Source: Sphingorhabdus sp. (lineage in GTDB: Bacteria; Pseudomonadota; Alphaproteobacteria; Sphingomonadales; Sphingomonadaceae). Taken from it: DNA of 64,000 nt. Numbering within the stretch: the stretch's first letter is position 1; every line of letters starts with the position of its first letter. A program made the position numbers and the translations under genes. The stretch is taken from the NCBI RefSeq assembly GCF_023910635.1, contig NZ_JAAVVZ010000002.1, forward strand, positions 246,822-310,821, given 5' to 3'. A model generated the notes under the pieces. That model had not been told where the DNA came from. It was given only the letters and a program-made list of their open reading frames with translations, and did not search any database. Positions 10,701 to 19,270 of this stretch are shown in pieces.

Positions 10701-11134
10701 ATCGGACTGCTGGTGCTAGGCTGTAGAGTAAGTTCACCTTCGGCGAAAATCAGCAGCGCCATCCACGGTGTTGGCTTCGCCGGATCGGCTTCGCCAGGGC
10801 TAGAAGGATCAAGATCACGCTCCCAGGGCAGCGCCGGCTCGGCAAGCACAATGAAAGGCAATGTTTCGTCATATAGGTCGGCACCGCCAGCCGGCGGAAA
10901 GACCGATTGGACAATATTTGTGTCGATCGAAAATTGTGGTGCCACCACCTCGATCGCCTGCGTCACGCCATAGCTGCCGGCGGTTTCCCCGGCGGGCGGA
11001 TTGACCGCATGGTTGAGTGTCAGCGTGTAGTTTTTCGCAGGAAGTGCCGGGAAATAGCCGTCGAAAATCTGCAGCGCGCCAAGCGGCTGCGTCGGTGCTG
11101 TGGCGGGGGCACGCAAGAAAGTGGCTTTTGTCAT
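7787..11134 (-). CDS. Large hypothetical protein with C-terminal IPT/TIG-like repeat array
   Basis: This 1115-aa protein has an N-terminal part (about 1-700) of unknown fold. It carries landmarks such as FYVDQQWLDAL and LAPSVRLCLFQGIPD, which I associate with other uncharacterised giant proteins but cannot assign. Residues about 740-1100 are four or five Ig-like IPT/TIG repeats. Each has a GxGF-like turn, a VxWNG strand, a Thr-Phe-Val strand and a closing GGxxSN segment. There is no signal peptide or transmembrane helix. The gene starts 3 bases after the stop of the DUF6603 gene and ends 11 bases before the 1407-aa gene, so the three giants are probably made together. TIG repeats usually serve in binding or as spacers; the role here is unknown. 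Confidence 0.65.
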   Translation of the reverse strand: MTKATFLRAPATAPTQPLGALQIFDGYFPALPAKNYTLTLNHAVNPPAGETAGSYGVTQAIEVVAPQFSIDTNIVQSVFPPAGGADLYDETLPFIVLAEPALPWERDLDPSSPGEADPAKPTPWMALLIFAEGELTLQPSTSSPIQTMTVAQLLTADPNFLKPPLAVTDPDILASQCQTIIVSGAAFRATTPTADELALTAHCRGVNALDERVGLASVLLCNRLAIANSSGTTRYYAHLVSLEGFAPYLGPNGQALPEKPSGGVVDVQLVSLYNWSFSSLPATAISFKSLLAGLITSEQATASLALPIPSSASPPAAVAGRLNDGYAPITFVAGSGDQSFAWYRGPLSPVVPQPLPEVGDPATPVALAKNADELLIYDQGAGLFDLSYSSAWNIGRALALADASFAQDINATRLAANCAVTTIAQKAALTHMAGITEPRQLLARDAAKRAFTGHVAGGLGQRWTDALNAARSNDHPLATPMNQHRRTRVRRRVPRAVAGHVMLTTASAGEALSQNLAEKTQSAAQWLAALRRLQPLPFSYLVPHPAMLPTESIRFFYVDQQWLDALTAGATSIAVHHAGDSAVRRAMVPSLSAAIRNAERTMQARPHPLTAMAPPQPTVAMTGVLIRSQLVDDWPDLVVSATLDGAPVAMIRDDRLAPSVRLCLFQGIPDAVTLAEPYQGLRFGVEDSNQIYARAVTSLANVGAQLLDVAPVTAPLRAATGLSSPPSVLDLTSLAPALATACGVLEFDAGAVVNWNQTALPTTFVGPHQLTATIDASSLGSVGTAAIVVKNSGGIPSQPANFTINPSFATTGLEPLAVLAGSSDFMLLVEGEGFASGAVVSWNGTALPTKFVAVTQLQASVTATQIADPGSAAITVVLDGATTNAVSLPILASDPILKTVTPNIAVAGAVGFTLYLSGAQFDGSAVAQWNGSPLATSFVDDQSLTATVPASVIANAGAVSIAVQSGGATSNVLPFTVAASKPTIGFARPAVAMQNGSGFTLVVDGVNFATTAVVQWNGNPLSTTVDDSGQLTATVPAGLLTTAGDAAVTVLSGGTESNSVTVSVLTPQPVIGLLDPVIAPVGSGSIKLTVYGGFGPGGLAIQLVKAPESQTFLPS

Positions 11135-11137
11135 AAT

Positions 11138-14100
11138 CTATCCAGAGGCAGCGACAAGCAGGGGTACAGACGCCAGAGCACAGCTGATCGCACCAGCAAA
11201 AGCTGACATATCGCTGTTGCTGGTCTGCGGCGCATAGCTAAGCGTCTGCAGCGCGTTAAAAACGGCCAGACGGGCGCTTTGGGTGGTCGGTGCTGCGATC
11301 CCCGACGCCGGGTCGGCGATGATGCCCACACAATTGTTGTTGACGGTAGCGCTCGGCCCCTGTGGGACCGCGAGATTGCTCACCGGAAGGATTGCTTCCG
11401 GTAACTCCAAATCGACAGTTGACAGGTTAACGCGAACGTCGATCGGGCCAGCCGAGCCGCCCAGCTGTGGCGGATTGACGGTAATTGAAAGTCCCGAAAT
11501 CTGTCCTTGAACTAGCTGTTCATCGGCGCTGGGCACTAGTGGACCATTTTGCCCCTCTGGCGGCGATCCCCAAAGCGAGGCGGGCATGTTGGACCGTTGC
11601 ACTGTGACCTGGAAAGACGCTGAATAATCATTACTGGCATCATCTTCTATGGTGACGCTGTGCGACGCAGTTACCCCGGTCCAAGCCGCAGGGTTGTCGG
11701 CATTGGTCAGCGGATGAACGTTGAAGCTGCCGCCTGTAAAGCTGTGTGCGCCGCCCACTGTCGCTTGGCTAATGGGTGTTGCCGCGCTCGTTGAAAAGGC
11801 AAAACGGGAGGCGCGCACTTTCCAAGGTGCCGATGCCGCGCCGCTGAGCATCGCTGAGGCAGCACCTGCACCCGCCGATGGTGCCGTCGTGCTGTTGGCA
11901 AGCCCAGCAACCGGCGCCAGCTTGACGATGTTGACCTGGCCGCCATTGGCTGCTGCGTTGGGCAACATTGCCTCCACATCGCTCCAGCCGTTGATCGACT
12001 GGCCGCTGGATTTGCTGCTGCCAAAGTAGATGGTAAAGCTGATAATATACCAGTCAACGGACACGCAGCCACCTGTAGGCGGACCCCATAACTCAAGATC
12101 GCAGCCCAGCTCGACCGAGAACGTTACTGACGTAAACAGCAGATCAAGCTTATAAGAGGCACCCACAGTGATGCCAACGCCAGCATCTATCCAAAATGGT
12201 TTCCAGCGGATGGTGACATCGGCATGGGCATCGAACCAGGCCTTTAAATTGCCGGTCTGATAGGTTGCATTCAACCTGCCACCGATCATCAGCACCGATG
12301 GCGTCAGCGCCAGATAGGCACTGCCCACGACGCTGATCGAGGAATCCAGCGACCAGTTAAAACTAACCGCTGGTACCGATGGATAATAATCCGGCGGGAC
12401 AAAGCCCGAATTATAACCGCCCAGGCTGAGCACAAAATCGCCCTCATACGGGCTGGTATCATACCAGACATAGAAGGCAAAGCCACCGGTCAACAGGCAG
12501 GCAGGATCCAGCAGAAAGGAACTGCGTGCCAGCGCTGCTTCCAGCGAAAACACCCCTTGGGCCGGCATGAAGCGAACATCAAGGTCAAGTTCTACATAAG
12601 CATAGCGAATGTCGCCGGTTTGCGGAAACTGCGCGCGCGATGTACCGAGCAACGCGATCTCCAACCCGTCAGCACCGCCAAATTCAACAACGACCATCGC
12701 TTGCGAATTGAGCAGTTCATAAGTGGTGAAGGTGATCCCGGCGGACAGCCATATCTGCCCAGCCTCAGACGACACCCAAGGCGGGGTGGTTTGCAAGATG
12801 GTATCCAGCACCGTCAGCGGCGTGGGATTATTGCCGAAAAGTCCCGGATTGGCTGATGTTGACCCCGGCAGCACTTGAACAAAGGGGAAATTGGGTATTT
12901 CGTCGATCGACGGCAGGCGTAAATCAGAATTATAGCCCAAACCAAGCGACAGCCCGGTGACGAAGAAAGCCGGCGGGCCGCCCAGCGGATAGCCGATATC
13001 GCCATAGAGGAACAGCGAGGGGAACCCCGGCCGGTTGCCATAATAGCCAAATGCTTCGAGCGAAAAATCACCGGTAGCGACAGTCACACCGCCTTCAAAT
13101 TCAACATATTGCGCACCCGGCGGCGCAAGGCTGGCAAAGGCACCGCCAATGGTCAGCGGTGGTGCCTGATATTGCAGGCCAAAACCGGCCAGCGAAAATT
13201 GCGGATCAAAAGAGGTCAGCGGTGAGCCAATGCCCAGCCCCTCCATGGTCAACGTCATCGGCCCAAATGCAACGGACGCATCGATTTCAAACCACAGCGT
13301 CTGCGTAGCCGGTTGATAAAGCGCACCTATCCTTTGCAGCGATACCGGACCGAAACTTTTTTGGATGGCAAACCAGACGGTGCCGCCATCATTGCCAAAT
13401 CCAACGGTGGCCGCCAGCGCATTATTATCGGCGATCATAACCGCGCGGTCCGCAGATGTAGCGCCACCCGATCCGTCACCCAACGGCACAACCAAGGGGA
13501 GCAGCTGACCGTCCATCGCCAGTTGCGCTGATAGCAGCAGGGTGCTGGCGACGCCGGTCGTCGGCAATTGCGGATAGCCAGAACCAAGCTTTGCAATCGC
13601 AGCATTGATCGAAGCCGCCTGGGATGCGTCGATTGTTGCCGAGGCGATAATTGCGGTCAGATTCTGAAGCTGGATATCTTCAATTGCCGCCAGATCATGG
13701 CCGATGAGCGGCAGGTTAGAAAGACTGAAGCTTTGATTGGCATCCAGGATAAAAACCTGCGTGCGCGCCGATCCATTGCTGACCGAAATAAACACCGCCT
13801 CGCCATAGTTTTTAGAGGTCAAGGCAAAGGCTAGCAGCCCGGTTGCGCTATCATAAGTGAAACTGGCTTTGGTCAGATCAAGATCAAGATCAGGCGGTAC
13901 ATCGGTCAGCGACAGGCCAAAAACGCCGGCGATATCTTCAAATGTCAGCCCGTTGCCTGAATCCGAATAGCTGGCGCTGAACTGCTTAGATGCGGCGTCC
14001 TCAGCAAAGGTCAAGCCGAAATCGATGATTTCGCCCGACCTTGTTACCAGGCGCAGCGTGCCGCCGAAGTCGACCGACCAGCCTTTGTCGCTGTGCGTCA

Positions 14101-15538
14101 TCGTGATTGTCGGATAGAAATCCACATTGACGCCGGCGACGGTGGTTGTGGCATCAAAAGCAAATGTAAAGCTGTCGGTTACCCCGGTGTTCAAATCGAC
14201 ACGAACAAACGCCAGCGTCAAATCCCGGATCGGCGCCGGTATGTCCGATGCTTGGATACCAAATCTTGCCGCAATATCGGTGATAATCTGACGCAGCGGT
14301 ACATTCTGGATCAGTCCGGCAAGGGCAAGGCCCGATGATGTATAGCTGCCAACCAGCGACAATGACGTCTGGTTCAGCGAAAAGGCCGCGGACAGCGTGC
14401 CTTCCGCTGTGAAGGTGCCGCCCGTATAGGTGACCATCATTTCAAAACCAAAATTGTCGAGCGCAATGCTGCCAATAATCTGAATTGGCTTCGTGATCCC
14501 GATATCGAAAAACACTGAACCCTGGCTGGGGTAAAACATAAAGCTCAGCGTATCGATTTGAATATCCGGAAATCTTGACGGCAAATCGGCGTTGAAAAAT
14601 TCCAGCGCCGCGGTCAGATTTAGCGGTGTTGATGGGTCAAGGATTGCAAAGACGGTATATTCCGGAAACTGCATGCCGACATCAATGGTCGGGCCACCAC
14701 TGCCGATCTGCATTTCGGCATAAACAGTCGCTTCGAAACCCGAATTCTTACTAAAGGGCTGGATGGCATCAAACTGGAAGCCCAGGTTTTCAACGGTGAA
14801 ATGGCCATCGAAAAACGACCAATTAGCTTTGTAGCCAAGGCCAACACGGATCAACGAGCAGCTGGGCGAGGCCACAACCGGGTTAAACGCCATCTCAAAA
14901 TCATCAAGCGTGAAATTGTCAAACGAAAAATTGCCGGGCAGCGAAGCGGTTTGCGGCAATATCGACATCACATCGTTGCCTCCCGCGAGCGACGCGATCG
15001 CAGTTTTATTCAGCTTGGGGACCGGGGTGCTGATGCCTGCTTGTAACATCCACTCACCGGCCACTGACGGGACCGCGAGGGTAATCGGCAGCGACATCAC
15101 ATCCGGGGCCGTGCCAACCACCAGATCGGCGCTGATCGACAGGCCGACTACATCAGTATCGGGATCGGTTGCAAAAACCGCTGAACCGACTTCAAAACTG
15201 GCATTAAAGTCTGACAATAAGGTCCAGGAGAGACCTGTTGGCGAAAAGGCGAAACTGGTCAGTAATATCGCGTCCGGCTCGGTAAAGGTGAAGGTTGCGG
15301 TGCCGGCATCGCCCAGCAGCGATGTTGTTCCCGACAGCGTCGCCGCCGCTGAGTCCACCGCTGTAATGTGCAATGCAACTGGGTTGGCATCGGGAATGAC
15401 GGTGAAAATGCCCTGAATCCCAAGATCAGAAAATAAAGTCGCCCCCACCGAAACACTGGTTCCGACCGAAAGCGTCGCCAGCCATGCCTTAATATCCGCC
15501 AATGTGGTATAAGGAGGAGCGGGTGCGGCCATTTGCAT
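11138..15538 (-). CDS. DUF6603-type giant protein (1466 aa)
   Basis: Residues about 690-1170 match my recollection of the DUF6603 domain: YPLGGPPAFFVTGLSLGLGY, then LPSIDEIPNFPFVQVL, then GNLKAWFDAHAD, and WGPPTGG followed by WYIISFTIYFG. DUF6603 is a family of large beta-strand-rich proteins in bacteria and fungi whose function is not known to me. The N-terminal half is a long series of amphipathic-looking strands (LDNFGFEMMVTYTGG and similar) with repeat-like periodicity, suggesting an extended beta structure. The last 300 residues are Ala/Ser-rich with further beta segments. There is no signal peptide despite the surface-protein-like composition. It lies 6 bases downstream of the MBL-fold gene and 3 bases upstream of the TIG-repeat gene. 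Confidence 0.75.
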   Translation of the reverse strand: MQMAAPAPPYTTLADIKAWLATLSVGTSVSVGATLFSDLGIQGIFTVIPDANPVALHITAVDSAAATLSGTTSLLGDAGTATFTFTEPDAILLTSFAFSPTGLSWTLLSDFNASFEVGSAVFATDPDTDVVGLSISADLVVGTAPDVMSLPITLAVPSVAGEWMLQAGISTPVPKLNKTAIASLAGGNDVMSILPQTASLPGNFSFDNFTLDDFEMAFNPVVASPSCSLIRVGLGYKANWSFFDGHFTVENLGFQFDAIQPFSKNSGFEATVYAEMQIGSGGPTIDVGMQFPEYTVFAILDPSTPLNLTAALEFFNADLPSRFPDIQIDTLSFMFYPSQGSVFFDIGITKPIQIIGSIALDNFGFEMMVTYTGGTFTAEGTLSAAFSLNQTSLSLVGSYTSSGLALAGLIQNVPLRQIITDIAARFGIQASDIPAPIRDLTLAFVRVDLNTGVTDSFTFAFDATTTVAGVNVDFYPTITMTHSDKGWSVDFGGTLRLVTRSGEIIDFGLTFAEDAASKQFSASYSDSGNGLTFEDIAGVFGLSLTDVPPDLDLDLTKASFTYDSATGLLAFALTSKNYGEAVFISVSNGSARTQVFILDANQSFSLSNLPLIGHDLAAIEDIQLQNLTAIIASATIDASQAASINAAIAKLGSGYPQLPTTGVASTLLLSAQLAMDGQLLPLVVPLGDGSGGATSADRAVMIADNNALAATVGFGNDGGTVWFAIQKSFGPVSLQRIGALYQPATQTLWFEIDASVAFGPMTLTMEGLGIGSPLTSFDPQFSLAGFGLQYQAPPLTIGGAFASLAPPGAQYVEFEGGVTVATGDFSLEAFGYYGNRPGFPSLFLYGDIGYPLGGPPAFFVTGLSLGLGYNSDLRLPSIDEIPNFPFVQVLPGSTSANPGLFGNNPTPLTVLDTILQTTPPWVSSEAGQIWLSAGITFTTYELLNSQAMVVVEFGGADGLEIALLGTSRAQFPQTGDIRYAYVELDLDVRFMPAQGVFSLEAALARSSFLLDPACLLTGGFAFYVWYDTSPYEGDFVLSLGGYNSGFVPPDYYPSVPAVSFNWSLDSSISVVGSAYLALTPSVLMIGGRLNATYQTGNLKAWFDAHADVTIRWKPFWIDAGVGITVGASYKLDLLFTSVTFSVELGCDLELWGPPTGGCVSVDWYIISFTIYFGSSKSSGQSINGWSDVEAMLPNAAANGGQVNIVKLAPVAGLANSTTAPSAGAGAASAMLSGAASAPWKVRASRFAFSTSAATPISQATVGGAHSFTGGSFNVHPLTNADNPAAWTGVTASHSVTIEDDASNDYSASFQVTVQRSNMPASLWGSPPEGQNGPLVPSADEQLVQGQISGLSITVNPPQLGGSAGPIDVRVNLSTVDLELPEAILPVSNLAVPQGPSATVNNNCVGIIADPASGIAAPTTQSARLAVFNALQTLSYAPQTSNSDMSAFAGAISCALASVPLLVAASG

Positions 15539-15544
15539 CCTCCC

Positions 15545-16771
15545 TTAAGAAATAACGCGGATAAACGGCCAAAAGGCTGTATTTCGATAGGCTGCGGGCA
15601 GCGCAATGTGATTACCGATTCGGATATTGCCGCGATGGATCACAGTGGGCGCGCCCAGGATAGGCGCCTCGGGCGTTGCTGCCATTCTCGCCCATCCTGC
15701 ATTTCCATAAGCATTCACGGCCGCCTGGACCGGGAAATTATAGGGACGATTCATCGCGGCGGTGATGCCATAGGAATAAACGTTGGCACCAGGCGGCGTC
15801 GCCGCTGGTCTGGGCGGCGGCGTTCCCGCGCCATGCGCGTTCGATCCATGATGCACAGCAACAACACCGTTGACATTGTTAAAGGCAGCAACCGGCATCG
15901 TCGCATAATTCGCATCGCCGGTCAGAATCACATCATGCGGATTTGCGTCTGCAATGGGCAACAATGATGGCACGCGCAACGCCAAGCCGCTATTGTTCAG
16001 CAAAGCCGCAGGCGGCATGCCCGCAGGCGGCATACATAGATAAATGTCATAGGCTGCACCCGACACCATCGAAATGTTCGGTTGATGCAAAACAAGATTG
16101 CGGAGTGCTTTGGCGAAATTGGTCGTCGCTGGTCCCATTGGCTGCGTTGGCGCATAGATGGGTAGATGGATCAGCCCGGTGATCGCGGCATAGCGATAAT
16201 GATCCCAATCCCAATGCGACAGTATAATTCGAAGGTTATTGTTGGCATTTTGAAGGATCGGTCCCTGATAAGCAGGGGTGCCGACGCGGATATTGGCCGG
16301 CGCACTGCTGACAAAGAACCACAGAGGATAGCCGCAATCATAATAAACCACCGGTTCCCCGACCGTATCGATCAGCATGTTGCAATTGCCGATGCCGATA
16401 TCATTCACCGCAATGGCCGCGATAATCGGTGGCGGCGGCGGTGGCGGTGGCGGTGGCGAAGCCGGCGGCGGCACAACCGCAATCTTTGGCACCGCTTTAG
16501 GCTCCCGCCTTCCCGCAGGCTGGCGCGCCAATGTTTTCCCGGCACGAAAGCGAGCACTGGCTCTCTTAACATTGTTGATACGACGAAGGCGGGCCGCAAC
16601 TGCCGAGGTTGCCGCCATTGCAAAAGGCTTCGGCGCAGTCGCGTCCACCGCTTCGCCAGTCGTACCACCCGCTGGAACCAGGCCTAAGGCCCCACCGATC
16701 ATCTGGGGAAGTGCATAGATTTCCGCGGACTCTATGCTGTAATTACCATGATCATATGTCTTGCCGGACAT
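15545..16771 (-). CDS. ComEC-like metallo-beta-lactamase-fold protein with polyproline linker
   Basis: This 408-aa protein has an Ala/Arg-rich N-terminal 100 residues, then a proline run (about 101-115), then an MBL-fold domain. Metal-site motifs in order are LSHWDWDHY (184-192, an HxDxDH version of the usual HxHxDH), NNSGLALRV (259-267), ILTGDANY with D286 (282-289) and VAVHHGS (304-310). The NNSxxLR, TGD and HHGS series is that of the soluble MBL domain of ComEC/Rec2 proteins, but the membrane channel of ComEC is absent. A hydrolase acting on a phosphodiester or other ester is likely; the substrate is unknown. It is the only clear enzyme of the operon, placed just before the DUF6603 gene (6-base gap). 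No signal peptide is seen. Confidence 0.7.
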   Translation of the reverse strand: MSGKTYDHGNYSIESAEIYALPQMIGGALGLVPAGGTTGEAVDATAPKPFAMAATSAVAARLRRINNVKRASARFRAGKTLARQPAGRREPKAVPKIAVVPPPASPPPPPPPPPPIIAAIAVNDIGIGNCNMLIDTVGEPVVYYDCGYPLWFFVSSAPANIRVGTPAYQGPILQNANNNLRIILSHWDWDHYRYAAITGLIHLPIYAPTQPMGPATTNFAKALRNLVLHQPNISMVSGAAYDIYLCMPPAGMPPAALLNNSGLALRVPSLLPIADANPHDVILTGDANYATMPVAAFNNVNGVVAVHHGSNAHGAGTPPPRPAATPPGANVYSYGITAAMNRPYNFPVQAAVNAYGNAGWARMAATPEAPILGAPTVIHRGNIRIGNHIALPAAYRNTAFWPFIRVIS

Positions 16772-16809
16772 CGCAGCGCCTTTCTAAATCAGGGACGAAG
16801 GTGACCGGA

Positions 16810-17262
16810 TCAGCCATTGGGCGGCGCTTTTCCGGACATATCGATATCGGGATCATAGAGGTCGCCATAGACTTTGCCGGTCTTCCCCCGGCCAAGCTTA
16901 AGCAAGTACCAGGATCCTTCGGCAACATAGTCGGTGTTTTTCACACCCAACATCGTGACGACCATTGACGCATCGGCACCTCTGATATGATAGATGAGCG
17001 CCGGACTGTTCGGCGCTGGGCTGTTAATCGATATGGTTGGCGCAACAATCGCTGGAATCATCCATTGGACCGGGACCATTTCGAACGTAAGATCAAAGCT
17101 ATCGGATCCCGGATCCAAATCCGCTTTAGAAAGAAAGGCACAGAACATATCATCGCTGGGGACCGGCTCCACTGGTGCCAACCTACCAATATTGCCAAAC
17201 ATTCCAGCCCAAGCCGGAGATGGTGCCGCCGGAGCATTGCGCAGGAGCCGTTTTTCAGTCAC
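16810..17262 (-). CDS. Small hypothetical protein, first gene of the DUF6603 operon
   Basis: This 150-aa protein is unrecognised. It contains APAPSPAWAGMFGNIG near the N-terminus, a mixed beta-type middle rich in Ile/Pro/Ser (about 60-95), and a polar C-terminus ending in Gly/Lys/Pro. No membrane segment, cysteine cluster or enzyme motif is visible. It is the promoter-proximal gene: upstream lies a very AT-rich gap, and the next gene starts 38 bases downstream. It could be a structural cap or adaptor of whatever the operon builds, but nothing in the sequence proves it. Confidence 0.5.
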   Translation of the reverse strand: MTEKRLLRNAPAAPSPAWAGMFGNIGRLAPVEPVPSDDMFCAFLSKADLDPGSDSFDLTFEMVPVQWMIPAIVAPTISINSPAPNSPALIYHIRGADASMVVTMLGVKNTDYVAEGSWYLLKLGRGKTGKVYGDLYDPDIDMSGKAPPNG

Positions 17263-17559
17263 AGATTGATAAAATTATTGTGCATTGCGATTCTGTCACA
17301 ACATAGCTTCTTTCTTATCCATTCAAAAAACAGAAAAAACGACGCTAAAATGATAAAGGCGTATCTTTAATCAATTTATCATTTATTTTTTTAACACATT
17401 TAAAAAATAGCATAGAGAATGTCATAATTTTCTATGCCTAATTTCTTAATTTGATAGATAACTTTTTAAAAAGGTCAACTTGCAAAGTTAATAGTAAATG
17501 TAAAATATTCCATCATTAATGTAAAATAATGTATTAAGACTATAGCTACCAACCACCGC
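17263..17559. promoter_or_regulatory. AT-rich upstream region of the DUF6603 operon
   Basis: About 290 bases are far richer in A and T than the surrounding coding DNA, with many A/T runs and TATAAT-like words. The region sits directly before the first gene of the minus-strand operon, so its promoter should be here. The composition resembles xenogeneic-silencer targets and horizontally acquired promoters. No single promoter can be fixed with confidence. Confidence 0.45.
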
Positions 17560-17910
17560 AAAACACTTGAGCCGTAGTCTTGCGGCGGCGAATTTGAGGA
17601 AGCTTTCAAACGAGAGTATTGCTTTGTCTTAGCAGTTAGCGATGCGGCGATGTTGTTTGAGGCGATGTTGTTTGAGTTTGGCTAGCATGCGCTCGACGCG
17701 GCTGCGGTCGTTATAGCACCGATATTCGGGGTGTTCGGGGATTTTGCGGTTTGATCGTGGCGGGATGACTGATAGGATGCCGCGCATCAAGAGGTTCTCG
17801 CGGAACCTATCGCCATCATAGCCTTTATCGGCGAGCAGCCCTTTTGGCGTGGGCAATGGCAGGGCCATCAGATCGTCTGCAGCGGTATAATCATTGGACT
17901 TGAAACGCTT
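17560..17910 (-). pseudogene. IS5-family transposase, C-terminal remnant
   Basis: On the minus strand, LLADKGYDGDRF, VIPPRSNRKIPEHPEY and DRSRVERMLAKLKQ are the end of the DDE domain of an IS5-family transposase (the E of VERM is catalytic). A tandem duplication near 17645-17675 gives LKQHRLKQHRRIA. The frame then meets TAA, after which the expected tail (LSFESFLKFAAARLRLK) continues in the same frame. The N-terminal half is missing. It is therefore a truncated element with an internal duplication and a nonsense codon. Confidence 0.75.
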
Positions 17911-18016
17911 TTGCGCCGGTCGCTCGAGAGTTAAGCACGCACACAAGGAGACCCAAGAGATGATGAAGCATACTGAAATTTTAAGCAAGCGCGGGCGCGT
18001 TAGCGCCTGCCCTCAG

Positions 18017-19270
18017 TCAAGCCTTGTCTCTGAGCCTCATAGCCCGTTCACGGACTATTGCTTCGACTGTCGAAAAGTCAGCATCGGGCGATAACGCCCT
18101 CGCAAATCCGCCATCAATTGCGGCAATGACGGCGCTGCACAATTGCCCGACCCGCGTTCGCACATATGGCGCGCCGAGTTGGGCATCGGCGGCAAACCGT
18201 TCCCAGTGGCGCGGCTCGATGTCTTCAAGCACGGCTTTACCGCCGATCTTCATTGCCAGCTTCACATGCAGATTGGGATAGATGACCGTCGATAGCAGAT
18301 CATAAAGCGGCGCGAGGGTGATCGCACCGCCGCCGCTACCGCCGCTATGCAGCAAGCTGAAATTCTTGGCATGAGCATCGGCATTGCCAATAATCAGATT
18401 GAAGATCGCAGCATCGAGAAGCTTCAGAATTTCGCGCGCGGGGCGCGTTGCTGCGCGGCGCAGCAGCGCGAAACAGTCTGGGAAGATGGGCCCGCCTTCG
18501 CTGGCATATTTGCGGTGCGAAGGCACACCAAGGGCTTGCGCAAAGTCTTCCTGATGGAGGCGGGTAACGCTTCTGTCTGTACCAACTGCACGGTCATAGC
18601 GAGTGACGAGCAGGAAAGACCGGTCCGCAACGCTGCGCATCTCAACGGGCGCAACATCCATTCCAATGGCGCTTGCCAGTGACATACAGAAATATTCATT
18701 CTCAGTGGTGCCTTCAAACCGCGATATGGGCGGTTTAAGGATATGGCTTGTCGGTTGCCCCGGCGCAGGGAGCGCGATCTGCCCGTCTATCAGGAGCACT
18801 GGCAGTTTGGATTGCGCGCCCGCCAGCGAGAGCCGCAATCCATCTTCGCCTGCCAGCATTGGGCGGAGCGGGAGATGATCGAGCAATTGCACGAGCGCAT
18901 CGTCATCAAGCAATTTTGGCGCGGCTTCGCTTGGTGACGCGGGCGTTTCCCCTTCGGGCAATAAAGTCAGTGCGCCCGCGACTTCGCCTCCGAGATATTC
19001 GAGCAGCCGAAATTCATTGTCAGCAGACACGCCGAGCGCACGCGCAATCGCGGTGCGCTGGCCTTCCTCTGGCAATATGCCGCCAAAAAAGGCTTGGACC
19101 GCGCTGCGTTTGAAAGGTTCGGCTTGCTTGGGAAGCGAGCAGGACAAGGCCGGTGCTTTAGGATCGGCCAGCCACGCGGTATCATAAGCAAACAGCGTTT
19201 CACCATCTGGGCCAAGATAGAGGCAGCCGGAAATACGGCCCTCCCACCAGACAGACAGGCGGTTGGTCAT
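18017..19270 (-). CDS. hipA: HipA-type serine/threonine kinase toxin
   Basis: The length of 417 aa is normal for HipA. The N-terminal subdomain (1-100) is followed by LSLAGAQSKLPVLL (about 150-163, the Gly-rich ATP-lid loop), an ILKPP ATP-binding lysine motif, the catalytic loop IGNADAHAKNFS (Asp and Asn) and LAPLYDLLST (metal-binding Asp). In HipA proteins this kinase phosphorylates a translation-related target, classically GltX, and triggers growth arrest or persistence. All key residues appear intact. Its ATG overlaps the hipB stop as ATGA, so the antitoxin and toxin are translationally coupled. The module lies between the DUF6603 operon and an IS3 fragment, which fits maintenance of a mobile island. 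Confidence 0.9.
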   Translation of the reverse strand: MTNRLSVWWEGRISGCLYLGPDGETLFAYDTAWLADPKAPALSCSLPKQAEPFKRSAVQAFFGGILPEEGQRTAIARALGVSADNEFRLLEYLGGEVAGALTLLPEGETPASPSEAAPKLLDDDALVQLLDHLPLRPMLAGEDGLRLSLAGAQSKLPVLLIDGQIALPAPGQPTSHILKPPISRFEGTTENEYFCMSLASAIGMDVAPVEMRSVADRSFLLVTRYDRAVGTDRSVTRLHQEDFAQALGVPSHRKYASEGGPIFPDCFALLRRAATRPAREILKLLDAAIFNLIIGNADAHAKNFSLLHSGGSGGGAITLAPLYDLLSTVIYPNLHVKLAMKIGGKAVLEDIEPRHWERFAADAQLGAPYVRTRVGQLCSAVIAAIDGGFARALSPDADFSTVEAIVRERAMRLRDKA

